Positions 10,857 to 19,492 are shown, counted from the stretch's first letter. The stretch is 64,000 nt of DNA from Pseudomonadota bacterium (GCA_020161775.1 JAIUOW010000012.1:90999-154998); one strand, 5' to 3'. Numbers and translations: made by a program. Notes: generated from the sequence alone by a model not told the origin.

Positions 10857-10873
10857 TGGCACGGCTCATGCTT
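10857..10873 (+). promoter_or_regulatory. Sigma-54 promoter of the nitrate assimilation operon
   Basis: TGGCACGGCTCATGCTT carries the invariant -24 GG (10858-10859) and -12 GC (10870-10871) exactly 10 bp apart, with the full TGGCACG element; the -12 block reads ATGCTT instead of TTGCA/T. The start expected near 10883 is 4 nt before the leader hairpin, and candidate NtrC sites lie upstream. Klebsiella nasF has the same combination. Confidence 0.75.
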
Positions 10874-10886
10874 AAGTGAAGACATA

Positions 10887-10930
10887 GCCGGGCCAATGGC
10901 GGCCCGGCAGCCAGGTTCCCCAAGAGCCTG
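10887..10930 (+). ncRNA. ANTAR-type tandem hairpins in the nasF/nrtA leader
   Basis: Hairpin 1 (10887-10908) has a perfect 8-bp stem GCCGGGCC/GGCCCGGC and the hexaloop AATGGC, with A at position 1 and G at position 4 as recognised by ANTAR proteins. Hairpin 2 (10912-10930), CAGGTTC/GAGCCTG with one wobble pair, has a loop of 5 nt (or 7 if the closing C-G opens) that lacks the canonical hexaloop. A terminator follows 8 nt later. NasR from the gene just upstream is the expected ligand. Confidence 0.68.
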
Positions 10931-10938
10931 CACCGGAC

Positions 10939-10998
10939 AACGGCGTCCATTTTCCGTCTGCGCAACGCAGGCGAAAGATGGGCGCCGTTTTTGTTTTT
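10939..10998 (+). terminator. Leader terminator (attenuator) before nrtA
   Basis: AACGGCGTCCAT (10939-10950) pairs over 12 bp with ATGGGCGCCGTT (10978-10989). An internal CTGCG-CAA-CGCAG hairpin sits in the loop, and TTTTTGTTTTT (10988-10998) follows. It ends 22 nt before the nrtA start, so NasR should be needed for read-through. Confidence 0.88.
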
Positions 10999-11020
10999 CC
11001 ATCCAGATCAGGAGTTGAAC

Positions 11021-12274
11021 ATGACCCAGCAGACCCCCGGCACCAGCCCCGCAACACCCGCCCGCCGGGATTTCATCCAGAAGGCTGGCGCCGCGGCGCT
11101 GTTCTCCACGCTGGGCCACCACGGCGTGTGGGCCGCCGGGTCGGACGCGCCCGAGAAGAAGGAAGTCAAGATCGGCTTCATCCCGCTGACCGACTGCGCC
11201 AGCGTGGTGATGGCCTCGGTGCTGGGCATCGACCAGAAGTACGGCGTGAAGATCATCCCCAGCAAGGAAGCCAGCTGGGCCGGTGTGCGCGACAAGCTGG
11301 TCAACGGCGAGCTGGACATGGCCCACGTGCTGTATGGGCTGATCTATGGCGTGCACATGGGCACCAGCGGCCCCAAGAAAGACATGGCCATCCTGATGAG
11401 CCTGAACAACAACGGCCAGGCCATCACGTTGAGCAAGAAGCTCGCAGACAAGGGCGCCGTGGACGCCGCCAGCCTGGCCAAGCTGATGGCCACCGACAAG
11501 CGCGAATACACCTTCGCCCAGACCTTCCCGACCGGCACGCACGCCATGTGGCTGTACTACTGGCTGGCCAGCGCCGGCATCAACCCGTTCAAGGACGCCA
11601 AGGCCATCGTGGTGCCGCCGCCCCAGATGGTGGCCAACATGCGCGTGGGCAACATGGACGGCTTCTGCGTGGGCGAGCCCTGGGGCCACCGCGCCATCAT
11701 GGACGGCATCGGCATCACCGCCGTGACCACCCAGGACATCTGGAAGGACCACCCCGAAAAGACCCTGGGCACCACGGCGGAGTTCGTCAAAAAATACCCC
11801 AACACGGCGCGCGCCGTGACCGCCGCGATCCTGGAAGCCGGCCGCTGGATCGACACCGGCCTGCAGAACAAGATGAAGATGGCCGAAACCGTGGCCGACA
11901 AGAGCTATGTGAACACCAGCGTGGACGCGATCAACCAGCGCATCCTGGGCCGCTACCAGAACGGCCTGGGCAAGACCTGGGACGACCCCAACCACATGAA
12001 GTTCTACAACGACGGCGCGGCGAGCTTCCCGTACCTGTCGGACGGCATGTGGTTCCTGACGCAGCACAAGCGCTGGGGCCTGATCAAGGACCACCCCGAT
12101 TACCTCGGCATTGCGAAGCAGATCAACCAGATCGACATCTACAAGCAGGCTGCCGCCGCCAGCAAGACGCCGGTGCCCAAGGACGTCATGCGCACCAGCA
12201 AGATGATTGACGGCGTGGTCTGGGACGGCAAGGACCCGAAGAAGTACGCCGACTCGTTCAAGGTCAAGGCGTAA
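11021..12274 (+). CDS. nrtA: Nitrate ABC transporter substrate-binding protein (NrtA/NasF type)
   Basis: Captures nitrate for uptake. The 417-residue protein has a probable Tat or lipoprotein-like export signal (ARRDFIQKAGAAALFSTLG), then EVKIGFIPLTDCASVVMA, typical of the NrtA/SsuA periplasmic fold. VGNMDGFCVGEPWGHRAIMD is a conserved binding-site stretch of the NrtA/CmpA group. AGGAG lies 6 nt before ATG 11021. It is the first gene after the attenuated leader and is followed by permease and ATPase genes. Confidence 0.92.
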   Translation: MTQQTPGTSPATPARRDFIQKAGAAALFSTLGHHGVWAAGSDAPEKKEVKIGFIPLTDCASVVMASVLGIDQKYGVKIIPSKEASWAGVRDKLVNGELDMAHVLYGLIYGVHMGTSGPKKDMAILMSLNNNGQAITLSKKLADKGAVDAASLAKLMATDKREYTFAQTFPTGTHAMWLYYWLASAGINPFKDAKAIVVPPPQMVANMRVGNMDGFCVGEPWGHRAIMDGIGITAVTTQDIWKDHPEKTLGTTAEFVKKYPNTARAVTAAILEAGRWIDTGLQNKMKMAETVADKSYVNTSVDAINQRILGRYQNGLGKTWDDPNHMKFYNDGAASFPYLSDGMWFLTQHKRWGLIKDHPDYLGIAKQINQIDIYKQAAAASKTPVPKDVMRTSKMIDGVVWDGKDPKKYADSFKVKA

Positions 12275-12284
12275 GGGGCACACC

Positions 12285-13235
12285 ATGGTCAGCGCAGTTT
12301 TTCATTCGGCCGACGCCGTGAATCCGGCCCCCTCCCCCGCTGGGGGAGGGTTGGGGAGGGGGCAGCCCCTTCAAGCCACCAGCGTTGCCGCCAACGACGC
12401 GAGCGCCCCCACCCCTGCCCTCCCCCAGCGGGGGAGGGGGAAAATCCCGTTCGACTGGCGCGGCCTGTGGCTGCGGGTGGTGCCGCCCATCCTGGGCCTG
12501 GGCCTGCTGGTGCTTGTGTGGGAGCTCGTGTCTGCCACCAGCACCACCAACTTCCCGTCGCCCACGGAAACCTTCAAGCAGGCCGTGGGCGTGTTCAGCG
12601 ACCCGTTCTACAGCAAGGGCCCGAACGACCAGGGCATCGGCTGGAACATCTACAGCTCGCTCAAGCGCGTGGCCGTGGGCTTTGGCATGGCGGCGCTGGT
12701 GGGCATCCCGCTGGGTTTCATGATCGGCCGCTTCACCTTCCTCAGCCGCATGTTCAACCCGCTGATCAGCCTGCTGCGCCCGGTGTCGCCGCTGGCCTGG
12801 CTGCCCATCGGCCTGCTGGTGTTCAAGGGCGCCAACCCCGCGGCCATCTGGACCATCTTCATCTGCTCGATCTGGCCCATGGTGATCAACACCGCCGTGG
12901 GCGTGCAGCGCGTGCCGCAGGACTACATGAACGTCGCGCGCGTGCTGAACCTCTCCGAATGGAAGATCGTCACCAGGATCCTGTTCCCCGCCGTGCTGCC
13001 CTACATGCTGACCGGCGTGCGCCTGGCCGTGGGCACCGCCTGGCTGGTGATCGTCGCCGCCGAGATGCTGACCGGCGGCGTGGGCATTGGCTTCTGGGTG
13101 TGGGACGAGTGGAACAACCTGAACGTCAAGAACATCATCATCGCCATCTTCGTGATCGGCTTCGTCGGGCTCGTCCTCGAATTCGCGCTGATCAAGCTGG
13201 CCACGGCATTCACGTTTGAGGAGGTGAAGTCATGA
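12285..13235 (+). CDS. nrtB: Nitrate ABC transporter permease (NrtB/NasE type)
   Basis: Inner-membrane permease of 316 residues. The SsuC/TauC/NrtB fold has about six membrane helices from residue 60 onward and the ATPase-coupling loop of the EAA type (MNVARVLNLSEWKIVTRILF). Residues 13-52 are a Pro/Gly/Arg-rich insert encoded by two palindromic GC-rich repeats, so the cytosolic N-terminus is longer than usual. AAGGGG precedes ATG 12285. The stop overlaps the start of the ATPase gene by 4 nt (ATGA). Confidence 0.92.
   Translation: MVSAVFHSADAVNPAPSPAGGGLGRGQPLQATSVAANDASAPTPALPQRGRGKIPFDWRGLWLRVVPPILGLGLLVLVWELVSATSTTNFPSPTETFKQAVGVFSDPFYSKGPNDQGIGWNIYSSLKRVAVGFGMAALVGIPLGFMIGRFTFLSRMFNPLISLLRPVSPLAWLPIGLLVFKGANPAAIWTIFICSIWPMVINTAVGVQRVPQDYMNVARVLNLSEWKIVTRILFPAVLPYMLTGVRLAVGTAWLVIVAAEMLTGGVGIGFWVWDEWNNLNVKNIIIAIFVIGFVGLVLEFALIKLATAFTFEEVKS
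12322..12443. repeat. REP-like palindrome pair inside the nrtB coding region
   Basis: CCCTCCCCC-GCT-GGGGGAGGG (12330-12350) and CCCTCCCCC-AGC-GGGGGAGGG (12418-12438) are the same element in opposite orientation, each with a conserved GC-rich tail pointing inward. A related pair lies in the intergenic region at 33613-33743. Here the pair is translated in frame. Confidence 0.8.
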
Positions 13236-14047
13236 GCGATTCCCTGAGCAGCAAATACATTGAAGTCCAGGGCGTTGCACAGACGTTCAAGACCGCCAGG
13301 GGGCCGTTTGTCGCGCTGCGGGACATCAACCTCACGGTGGCCAAGGGCGAGTTCGTGGCACTGATCGGCCATTCCGGTTGCGGCAAGTCCACGCTGTTGA
13401 ACCTGATCGCCGGCCTGACGGTGCCCACCCAGGGCGCGCTGCTGTGCGCCAACCGCGAGATCGCGGGCCCCGGCCCCGAACGCGCGGTGGTGTTCCAGAA
13501 CCATTCACTGCTGCCCTGGCTGACCTGCTTTGACAACGTGTACCTGGCGGTGGAGCGCGTGTTTGGCATGACGGAGAAAAAGCCCCAGCTCAAGGCCCGC
13601 ACCGACGCGGCGCTGGCACTGGTGGGGCTGAGCGCGGCCGCGCAAAAGCGCCCCGGTGAAATATCCGGTGGCATGAAGCAGCGTGTGGGCATTGCGCGCG
13701 CGCTGTCCATGGAGCCCAAGGTACTGCTGATGGACGAGCCCTTCGGCGCGCTGGACGCGCTCACGCGCGCCAAACTGCAGGACGAGCTGCTGGACATCGT
13801 GACCAAGACGCAGGCCACGGTGGTGATGGTCACGCACGACGTGGACGAGGCCGTTCTGCTGTCCGACCGCATCGTGATGATGACCAACGGCCCGGCCGCC
13901 ACCATCGGCGAGATCCTGCGCGTGGACCTGCCGCGCCCGCGCAACCGGGTGGCACTGGCCGAGGACCGCGGCTACCTGCAATGCCGCAAGGCCGTGATCG
14001 ATTTCCTCTATACGCGCCAGGCCCACGTAGAAAAAATCGCAGCTTGA
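13232..14047 (+). CDS. nrtC: Nitrate ABC transporter ATP-binding protein (NrtC/NrtD/NasD type)
   Basis: Energises nitrate uptake. The 271-residue ABC ATPase has Walker A GHSGCGKST, Q-loop VVFQNHSLLPWLT, signature segment EISGGMKQRVGIARAL, Walker B VLLMDEPFGALDALT and H-loop VTHDVDEAV. It lacks the extra substrate-binding-like domain of cyanobacterial NrtC. A GAGGAGG site precedes the ATG, which overlaps the nrtB stop, so the two are coupled. Confidence 0.92.
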   Translation: MSDSLSSKYIEVQGVAQTFKTARGPFVALRDINLTVAKGEFVALIGHSGCGKSTLLNLIAGLTVPTQGALLCANREIAGPGPERAVVFQNHSLLPWLTCFDNVYLAVERVFGMTEKKPQLKARTDAALALVGLSAAAQKRPGEISGGMKQRVGIARALSMEPKVLLMDEPFGALDALTRAKLQDELLDIVTKTQATVVMVTHDVDEAVLLSDRIVMMTNGPAATIGEILRVDLPRPRNRVALAEDRGYLQCRKAVIDFLYTRQAHVEKIAA

Positions 14048-14072
14048 AAGCACGCCACAGCAGGGAGAAACC

Positions 14073-16202
14073 ATGACCGCCGTAATGCCCGCCTCCGCTG
14101 CACCCATGCAGCCAGCCTCGCCCGCCGTACAACGCACGCCGTCTGCCCGAGCGCGCGGCTTCTCGTTCGGCAAGTACCGCGAGATCATCATCGCGGTGGC
14201 GCTGTTCCTGCTGTTCGACCTGGGCGTGCTGGTGCTGAACTTCTACACCTCATTCCAGATTGCGCAGGACGCCATCGGCATCAACCTGGCGGGGCGCCAG
14301 CGCATGCTGTCGCAGCGCACCGCCAAGGCCTTGCTGGCCGTGGAAACTGCGCGCGCCAAGGGCGTGGCGGCCGGCCCGGACCTGGACGAGCTGGCCGCCG
14401 CCGTGCGGCTGTTCGACACCTCGCTCAAGGGCTTCCAGAACGGTGCGACAGTGCCCGGCGGTGACGGCAAGCCGGTGTACCTGGAGGCGGCGCAGGGCGA
14501 GCGCGCGGCCGACATCCTGGCCAAGGCACAGGCGCTGTGGACGCCCTATCAGCAGCGGCTGGCGCCGGTGCTGGCGGGCTCGGCCAGCGAGGCCGAGCTG
14601 CAGGCTGCAGTGGACTACGCGCGCTCCAACAACCTGCGCCTGCTGGGCCTGATGAACGAGCTGACGACGGCGCTGGAATCCGTGGCCTCGCAGCGCGCCA
14701 ACACGCTGCGCATGGTGCAGACCGCCGGTATTGCGCTTGCGCTGCTGAACTTCGCCTTCATCCTGTTCAAGTTCCTGCGCCGCCTGCGCACCTCGGACGC
14801 CGAGATCGAAGCTGCCAATGAGGAAAACCGTGAAATCCTGACCAGCGTGCGCGAAGGCCTGTTCCTGCTCACGCCCGATTCGCGGCTGGGCTCGCAGGTA
14901 TCGCGCTCGGCGCACAGCCTGTTTGGCTCCACGCTGGCACCGGGCGACGATTTCTTTGCACTGCTGGCACCGCTGGTGTCGGCCAAATCGCTGGCCGACG
15001 CACGCGACTATGTGGAGCTGCTGTTTGCCCCCCATGTGAAGGAGGCGCTGGTGCAGGGCATCAACCCGCTGTCCAACGTGGAGGTGTCGGTCAAGAACCG
15101 GCTCGGCCAGGAACAGCGGCGCTGGCTGTCGTTCCACTTCAACCGCGTGCAGGAAGGCGACGCCGTGCGCCACCTGCTGGTGACGGTGCAGGACATCACC
15201 ACCCGCATGGAGCTGGAAGCCAAGCTCATGGACGAGCGCCAGCGTTCGCAGAAGGAATTTTCCATGCTGCTGCGGGCCTTCGACGCCGACCCGGCCATGC
15301 TGCGCCAGTTCGTGGCGCGCGCCGAAAGCCTGCTGCTGGAAGTCAACGACCTGCTGCGCAGCACGTCGGCAGCCTCCAGCGAGACAGCGGTGCTGAAGGC
15401 CATCAACGAAGCCTGCCGCCGTGTGCACGCCATCAAGGGCGACGCCGGCACGCTGGGCCTGGACACGCTGGCCGCGCAGGCCCACGCCTTTGAATCCGAG
15501 CTGCTGCGCGTCCGCGAGCCGGGCGCACGCAACATGGGCGATGCCCTGCTGTCGCTGCCCATGCCGCTGGAAGACCTGCTCAACAAGGTGGCCGCGCTCA
15601 AGGGGCTGACGGGCATCCAGCGCGCGGGCGCGGCCGACGCTGCCCCGGCGGGCGAGCGCATCAACGACCACATCGCCCGCCTGTTGCAAAGCGTGGCCGC
15701 CGACAGCGGCAAGCAGGTGGAGCCGGTGGTGCGCATGGGCAGCCAGGACGACCTAGAGCCCCAGGTGCGCGACCTGGTGCGGGAGATCGCGGTGCAGCTG
15801 GCGCGCAACGCCGTGGCCCACGGCATTGAACCGCCGGCCACACGCGCTGCGGCAGGCAAGGCACCGGCGGGCCGGGTGGACGTGCAGCTGCTGCGCAACG
15901 AGACCGACTGGACACTGTCGGTGCGTGACGACGGCCGGGGCCTGGCCGCGGCGCCGGTGCGCGCACGGCTGATCGAGCTGGGCTGGTACACCGCCGCGCA
16001 GCTGGAAAGCTTTGACGACAAGCAGGTGATCGCCCACATCTTCAAGCCGGGCTTTTCCACCGCGCAATCGCTGAGCCTGCATGCGGGCCGCGGCATGGGC
16101 CTGGACGTGGTGCAGGCCAATGTGCAGCGCCTGGGCGCCCGCATGATGCTCAGCTCCACGCCCGGCCAGTTCACCGAGTTCCGTATCCGCTTCTCTGGAT
16201 AA
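14073..16202 (+). CDS. Membrane PilJ-domain/PAS/Hpt/CheA-like histidine kinase
   Basis: Probable nitrate- or nitrite-responsive sensor kinase, 709 residues. A membrane helix near residues 32-55 is followed by a periplasmic PilJ/NarX-like segment with INLAGRQRMLSQRTAKALLA, and a second helix lies near 215-235. A PAS-like region (about 245-375) and an Hpt domain with the phosphorylatable histidine in RRVHAIKGDAGTLG come next. The CheA-type ATPase has N-box LARNAVAHGIE, G1 DDGRGL and G2 GRGMGLDVV. No CheW-like P5 domain follows, so it should not join CheW arrays. It lies between nrtC and CheY- and CheX-like genes. The ligand is inferred from context. Confidence 0.82.
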   Translation: MTAVMPASAAPMQPASPAVQRTPSARARGFSFGKYREIIIAVALFLLFDLGVLVLNFYTSFQIAQDAIGINLAGRQRMLSQRTAKALLAVETARAKGVAAGPDLDELAAAVRLFDTSLKGFQNGATVPGGDGKPVYLEAAQGERAADILAKAQALWTPYQQRLAPVLAGSASEAELQAAVDYARSNNLRLLGLMNELTTALESVASQRANTLRMVQTAGIALALLNFAFILFKFLRRLRTSDAEIEAANEENREILTSVREGLFLLTPDSRLGSQVSRSAHSLFGSTLAPGDDFFALLAPLVSAKSLADARDYVELLFAPHVKEALVQGINPLSNVEVSVKNRLGQEQRRWLSFHFNRVQEGDAVRHLLVTVQDITTRMELEAKLMDERQRSQKEFSMLLRAFDADPAMLRQFVARAESLLLEVNDLLRSTSAASSETAVLKAINEACRRVHAIKGDAGTLGLDTLAAQAHAFESELLRVREPGARNMGDALLSLPMPLEDLLNKVAALKGLTGIQRAGAADAAPAGERINDHIARLLQSVAADSGKQVEPVVRMGSQDDLEPQVRDLVREIAVQLARNAVAHGIEPPATRAAAGKAPAGRVDVQLLRNETDWTLSVRDDGRGLAAAPVRARLIELGWYTAAQLESFDDKQVIAHIFKPGFSTAQSLSLHAGRGMGLDVVQANVQRLGARMMLSSTPGQFTEFRIRFSG

Positions 16203-16206
16203 AGCC

Positions 16207-16581
16207 ATGCGAATGCTGATCGTCGACGACTCCAACATGATCCGCACCCGCATCGCCCGGGTGGTGCAAGGCGGCGCCCTCGCCGGCATCTCCATCGTGG
16301 GGCTGGCGCACAACGGGGTGGAGGCGGTGCGCATCGCCCAGGCCGCGCGGCCCGACGTGGTGACCATGGACCTGACCATGCCGGAGATGGACGGCATTGA
16401 ATGCATCCGCAACCTGATGAAGCTGCTGCCCAAGGTGAACATCCTGGTGGTCAGTGCGCTGTCCGACAAGTCCACCGCCATTGCCGCGTTGCGCCATGGC
16501 GCGCGCGGCTTCGTGGCCAAGCCCTTCAGCGACGATGAACTGCGCCTGGCCCTGCTGGACGTGATGGATGCCAAGCCATGA
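16207..16581 (+). CDS. CheY-like single-domain response regulator
   Basis: Receiver-only protein of 124 residues. It has the acidic pair in MLIVDDSNMIR, phospho-acceptor aspartate in VVTMDLTMPEMDG, the switch Ser/Thr in LVVSALSDKS and the lysine in FVAKPFSDDEL. There is no output domain, so it must act by binding a target protein. It starts 5 nt after the kinase gene and overlaps the CheX-like gene by ATGA. The kinase is its likely phosphodonor. Confidence 0.92.
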   Translation: MRMLIVDDSNMIRTRIARVVQGGALAGISIVGLAHNGVEAVRIAQAARPDVVTMDLTMPEMDGIECIRNLMKLLPKVNILVVSALSDKSTAIAALRHGARGFVAKPFSDDELRLALLDVMDAKP

Positions 16582-17036
16582 ACGCCCTGAGCGAAGACGA
16601 ACTGAAGATGTTTGTGGACTCCGTGCGCCACTACTTCAAGACCACCACCACGCAGGAGCCGCAGATCACGTCGGCCTTCCTGGGCACGGGCGACGTGGCG
16701 GGGTATGAATTCAACGGCATCGTGACTTTCTCGGGCAGCTACAACGGCCAGGTCATCGTGTCCATGCCGCCGCCGCTGCTGCGCGAGCTGCTGTTGCTGC
16801 AGCACGAAACCGACCTGTCCGACGGCAACCTGCTGGACGCCGTGGGCGAGATCGCCAACACCCTGGGCGGCAATGCCCGCCGCACGCTGGGACCGGAGCT
16901 GGAGATATCGGTGCCCGTCAAGCTGCAGGGCACCACCGGCACGCGCGCCCGCGTGCGCCGCCACCCCTATGTGATCGCGTTGCGCTGGAACAGGCAACCC
17001 GCGGTCGTGTGCATCGACATGGAACGCAAACACTGA
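16578..17036 (+). CDS. CheX-like CheY-phosphate phosphatase
   Basis: Product of 152 residues with the CheX/CheC fold. YEFNGIVTFSGSYNGQVIVS, LLDAVGEIANTLGGNARR and LEISVPVKLQG are recognisable; the catalytic ExxN motif is in EIAN. CheX removes the phosphate from CheY proteins, so it would reset the adjacent regulator. It overlaps that regulator gene by 4 nt and lies 10 nt upstream of nirB. Confidence 0.85.
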   Translation: MNALSEDELKMFVDSVRHYFKTTTTQEPQITSAFLGTGDVAGYEFNGIVTFSGSYNGQVIVSMPPPLLRELLLLQHETDLSDGNLLDAVGEIANTLGGNARRTLGPELEISVPVKLQGTTGTRARVRRHPYVIALRWNRQPAVVCIDMERKH

Positions 17037-17046
17037 GAAACATCCC

Positions 17047-19482
17047 ATGAAGAAAATGAAACTCGTGATGGTGGGCAACGGCATGGCCGGTGTGCGCACG
17101 CTGGAAGAACTGATCAAGGTCGCGCCGGACCTGTACGACATCACCGTGTTCGGCGCAGAGCCGCACCCCAACTACAACCGCATCCTGCTGTCGCCCGTGC
17201 TCGCGGGTGAGCAGACGCTGGACGAGATCGTGCTGAACTCCTGGGATTGGTACAAGGAAAACAACATCACCCTGCACGCGGGCAAGAAGGTGGTGCAGGT
17301 GGACCGCGTGCGCCGCATCGTGCGCGCCGAGGACGGCACCGAGGAGGAATACGACCGCCTGCTGATGTGCACCGGCTCCAGCCCGTTCATCCTGCCGGTG
17401 CCGGGCAAGGACCTGCAGGGCGTGATCGCCTACCGCGACATTGCCGACACCAACGCCATGATCGAGGCGTCGCAGAAATACAAAAAGGCGGTGGTCATCG
17501 GCGGCGGCCTGCTGGGCCTGGAGGCCGCCAACGGCCTGATGCTGCGCGGCATGGACGTGACGGTGGTGCATGTGATGCCGTGGCTGATGGAGCGCCAGCT
17601 GGACGACGTGGCCGGCAAGCTGCTGCAGAAGTCGCTGGAAGACCGGGGCCTCAAGTTCCTGATCGGCGCACAGACACAAGAACTGACCGGCAACGAAGCG
17701 GGCCGGGTCAAGTCGATCAGATTCAAGGACGGGACCGAAGTCGAAACCGACCTGGTCGTCATGGCCGTGGGCATCCGCCCCAACACCGCGCTGGCCGAGA
17801 GCATGCGCCTGCACTGCAACCGCGGCATCGTGGTCACCGACACCATGCAGACCGTGACCGACGCGCGCATTTACAGCGTGGGCGAATGCGCCGCGCACCG
17901 CGGCATTGCCTATGGCCTGGTGGCGCCGCTGTTCGAGCAGGCCAAGGTGGCGGCCAACCACCTGGCGCAGTTCGGCATTGGCCGCTACAGCGGCTCGCTC
18001 ACGTCCACCAAGCTCAAGGTCACCGGCATTGACCTGTTCAGCGCCGGCGAGTTCATGGGCGCCGAGGGCACCGAGGAAATCGTCATGAGCGATCCCGCAG
18101 GCGGCGTGTACAAGAAGCTGGTGCTCAAGGGTGACAAGCTGGTGGGCGCCTGCCTGTACGGTGACACGGTGGACGGCAGCTGGTACTTCAAGCTGCTGCG
18201 CGATGGCCGCAGCGTGAGCGACATCCGCGACAAGCTGATGTTCGGCGAATCGAACATCGGCGATGCGGGCCATGAAGGCCACAGCAAGGCCGCCACCATG
18301 CCCGACGATGCCGAGGTCTGCGGCTGCAACGGCGTGAACAAGGGCACCATCTGCAGGGCCATCAAGGAAAAGGGCCTGTTCACGCTGGACGAGGTGCGCA
18401 AGCACACCAAGGCCAGCGCGTCGTGTGGCTCCTGCACCGGGCTGGTGGAACAGATCCTGATGTTCACCGCCGGCGGCGACTATTCGGCCACCCCGAAGCT
18501 CAAGGCCATGTGCGGCTGCACCGACCATGGGCACCAGGCCGTGCGCGATGCGATCCGCAACAGCAAGCTGCTGACCATCTCGGACGTCTTCAAGTTCATG
18601 GAATGGAAGACGCCCAACGGCTGCTCATCGTGCCGCCCGGCCGTCAACTACTACCTCATCAGCACCTGGCCCAAGGAGGCCAGGGACGACCCGCAAAGCC
18701 GCTTCATCAACGAGCGCAGCCACGCCAACATCCAGAAGGACGGCACCTACAGCGTGATCCCGCGCATGTGGGGCGGTGAGACCACGGCCGACGAGCTGCG
18801 CCGCATTGCCGATGCGGTGGACAAATACAAGATCCCCACCGTCAAGGTCACCGGCGGCCAGCGCATCGACCTGCTGGGCGTGAAGAAGGAAGACCTGCAG
18901 AACGTCTGGAAGGACATAGGCATGCCCAGCGGACATGCCTATGCGAAGGCACTGCGCACGGTGAAGACCTGCGTGGGCAGCGAATGGTGCCGCATGGGCA
19001 CCCAGGACAGCACCCAGATGGGCAAGGACCTGGAGCGCGCCATGTGGCGCATGTATGCGCCGCACAAGGTGAAGTTCGCCGTGTCGGGCTGCCCGCGCAA
19101 TTGCGCCGAATCGGGCATCAAGGACGTGGGCATCATCGGCGTGGACAGCGGCTGGGAGATGTACATCGCCGGCAACGGCGGCATCAAGACCGAGGTGGCG
19201 CACTTCCTCGTCAAGCTCAAGACCGCCGCCGAGGTGCTGGAGTACACCGGCGCCTTCTGCGAGCTGTACCGCCAGGAAGGCTGGTACCTGGAGCGCACCG
19301 TGCACTACGTCAACCGCGTCGGCCTGGACTACGTGAAAAAGCGCATCCTGGAAGACCACGAGGGGCGCCGCGCGCTGTGGGAACAGCTGCAGTTCGCGCT
19401 GGATGGCGAGCCCGATCCCTGGTTTGAATTTGACAAGGCGGCCGTGGACACCCGCCAGTTCGCCCCGCTGACGGTGGCCTGA
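17047..19482 (+). CDS. nirB: Assimilatory NADH-nitrite reductase, large subunit
   Basis: Reduces nitrite to ammonium in the cytoplasm. The 811-residue protein has an FAD/NADH reductase part (VMVGNGMAGVRTLEEL, VVIGGGLLGLEAANGL) and a BFD-type [2Fe-2S] domain with CGCNGVNKGT and SCGSCTGL. A second cysteine cluster has CGCTDHG and CSSCRPAV. The sirohaem/[4Fe-4S] domain carries CVGSEWCRMG and VSGCPRNCAES near residues 640-695. It is followed 10 nt later by nirD. Cofactor supply fits cobA further along the same strand. Confidence 0.97.
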   Translation: MKKMKLVMVGNGMAGVRTLEELIKVAPDLYDITVFGAEPHPNYNRILLSPVLAGEQTLDEIVLNSWDWYKENNITLHAGKKVVQVDRVRRIVRAEDGTEEEYDRLLMCTGSSPFILPVPGKDLQGVIAYRDIADTNAMIEASQKYKKAVVIGGGLLGLEAANGLMLRGMDVTVVHVMPWLMERQLDDVAGKLLQKSLEDRGLKFLIGAQTQELTGNEAGRVKSIRFKDGTEVETDLVVMAVGIRPNTALAESMRLHCNRGIVVTDTMQTVTDARIYSVGECAAHRGIAYGLVAPLFEQAKVAANHLAQFGIGRYSGSLTSTKLKVTGIDLFSAGEFMGAEGTEEIVMSDPAGGVYKKLVLKGDKLVGACLYGDTVDGSWYFKLLRDGRSVSDIRDKLMFGESNIGDAGHEGHSKAATMPDDAEVCGCNGVNKGTICRAIKEKGLFTLDEVRKHTKASASCGSCTGLVEQILMFTAGGDYSATPKLKAMCGCTDHGHQAVRDAIRNSKLLTISDVFKFMEWKTPNGCSSCRPAVNYYLISTWPKEARDDPQSRFINERSHANIQKDGTYSVIPRMWGGETTADELRRIADAVDKYKIPTVKVTGGQRIDLLGVKKEDLQNVWKDIGMPSGHAYAKALRTVKTCVGSEWCRMGTQDSTQMGKDLERAMWRMYAPHKVKFAVSGCPRNCAESGIKDVGIIGVDSGWEMYIAGNGGIKTEVAHFLVKLKTAAEVLEYTGAFCELYRQEGWYLERTVHYVNRVGLDYVKKRILEDHEGRRALWEQLQFALDGEPDPWFEFDKAAVDTRQFAPLTVA

Positions 19483-19492
19483 GGAGACAGCC

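Noticed and set aside
12330-12438. Palindromes in nrtB as a transcription terminator or attenuator
   Set aside because: No T-run follows either hairpin, and the sequence is translated in frame within an intact permease gene.
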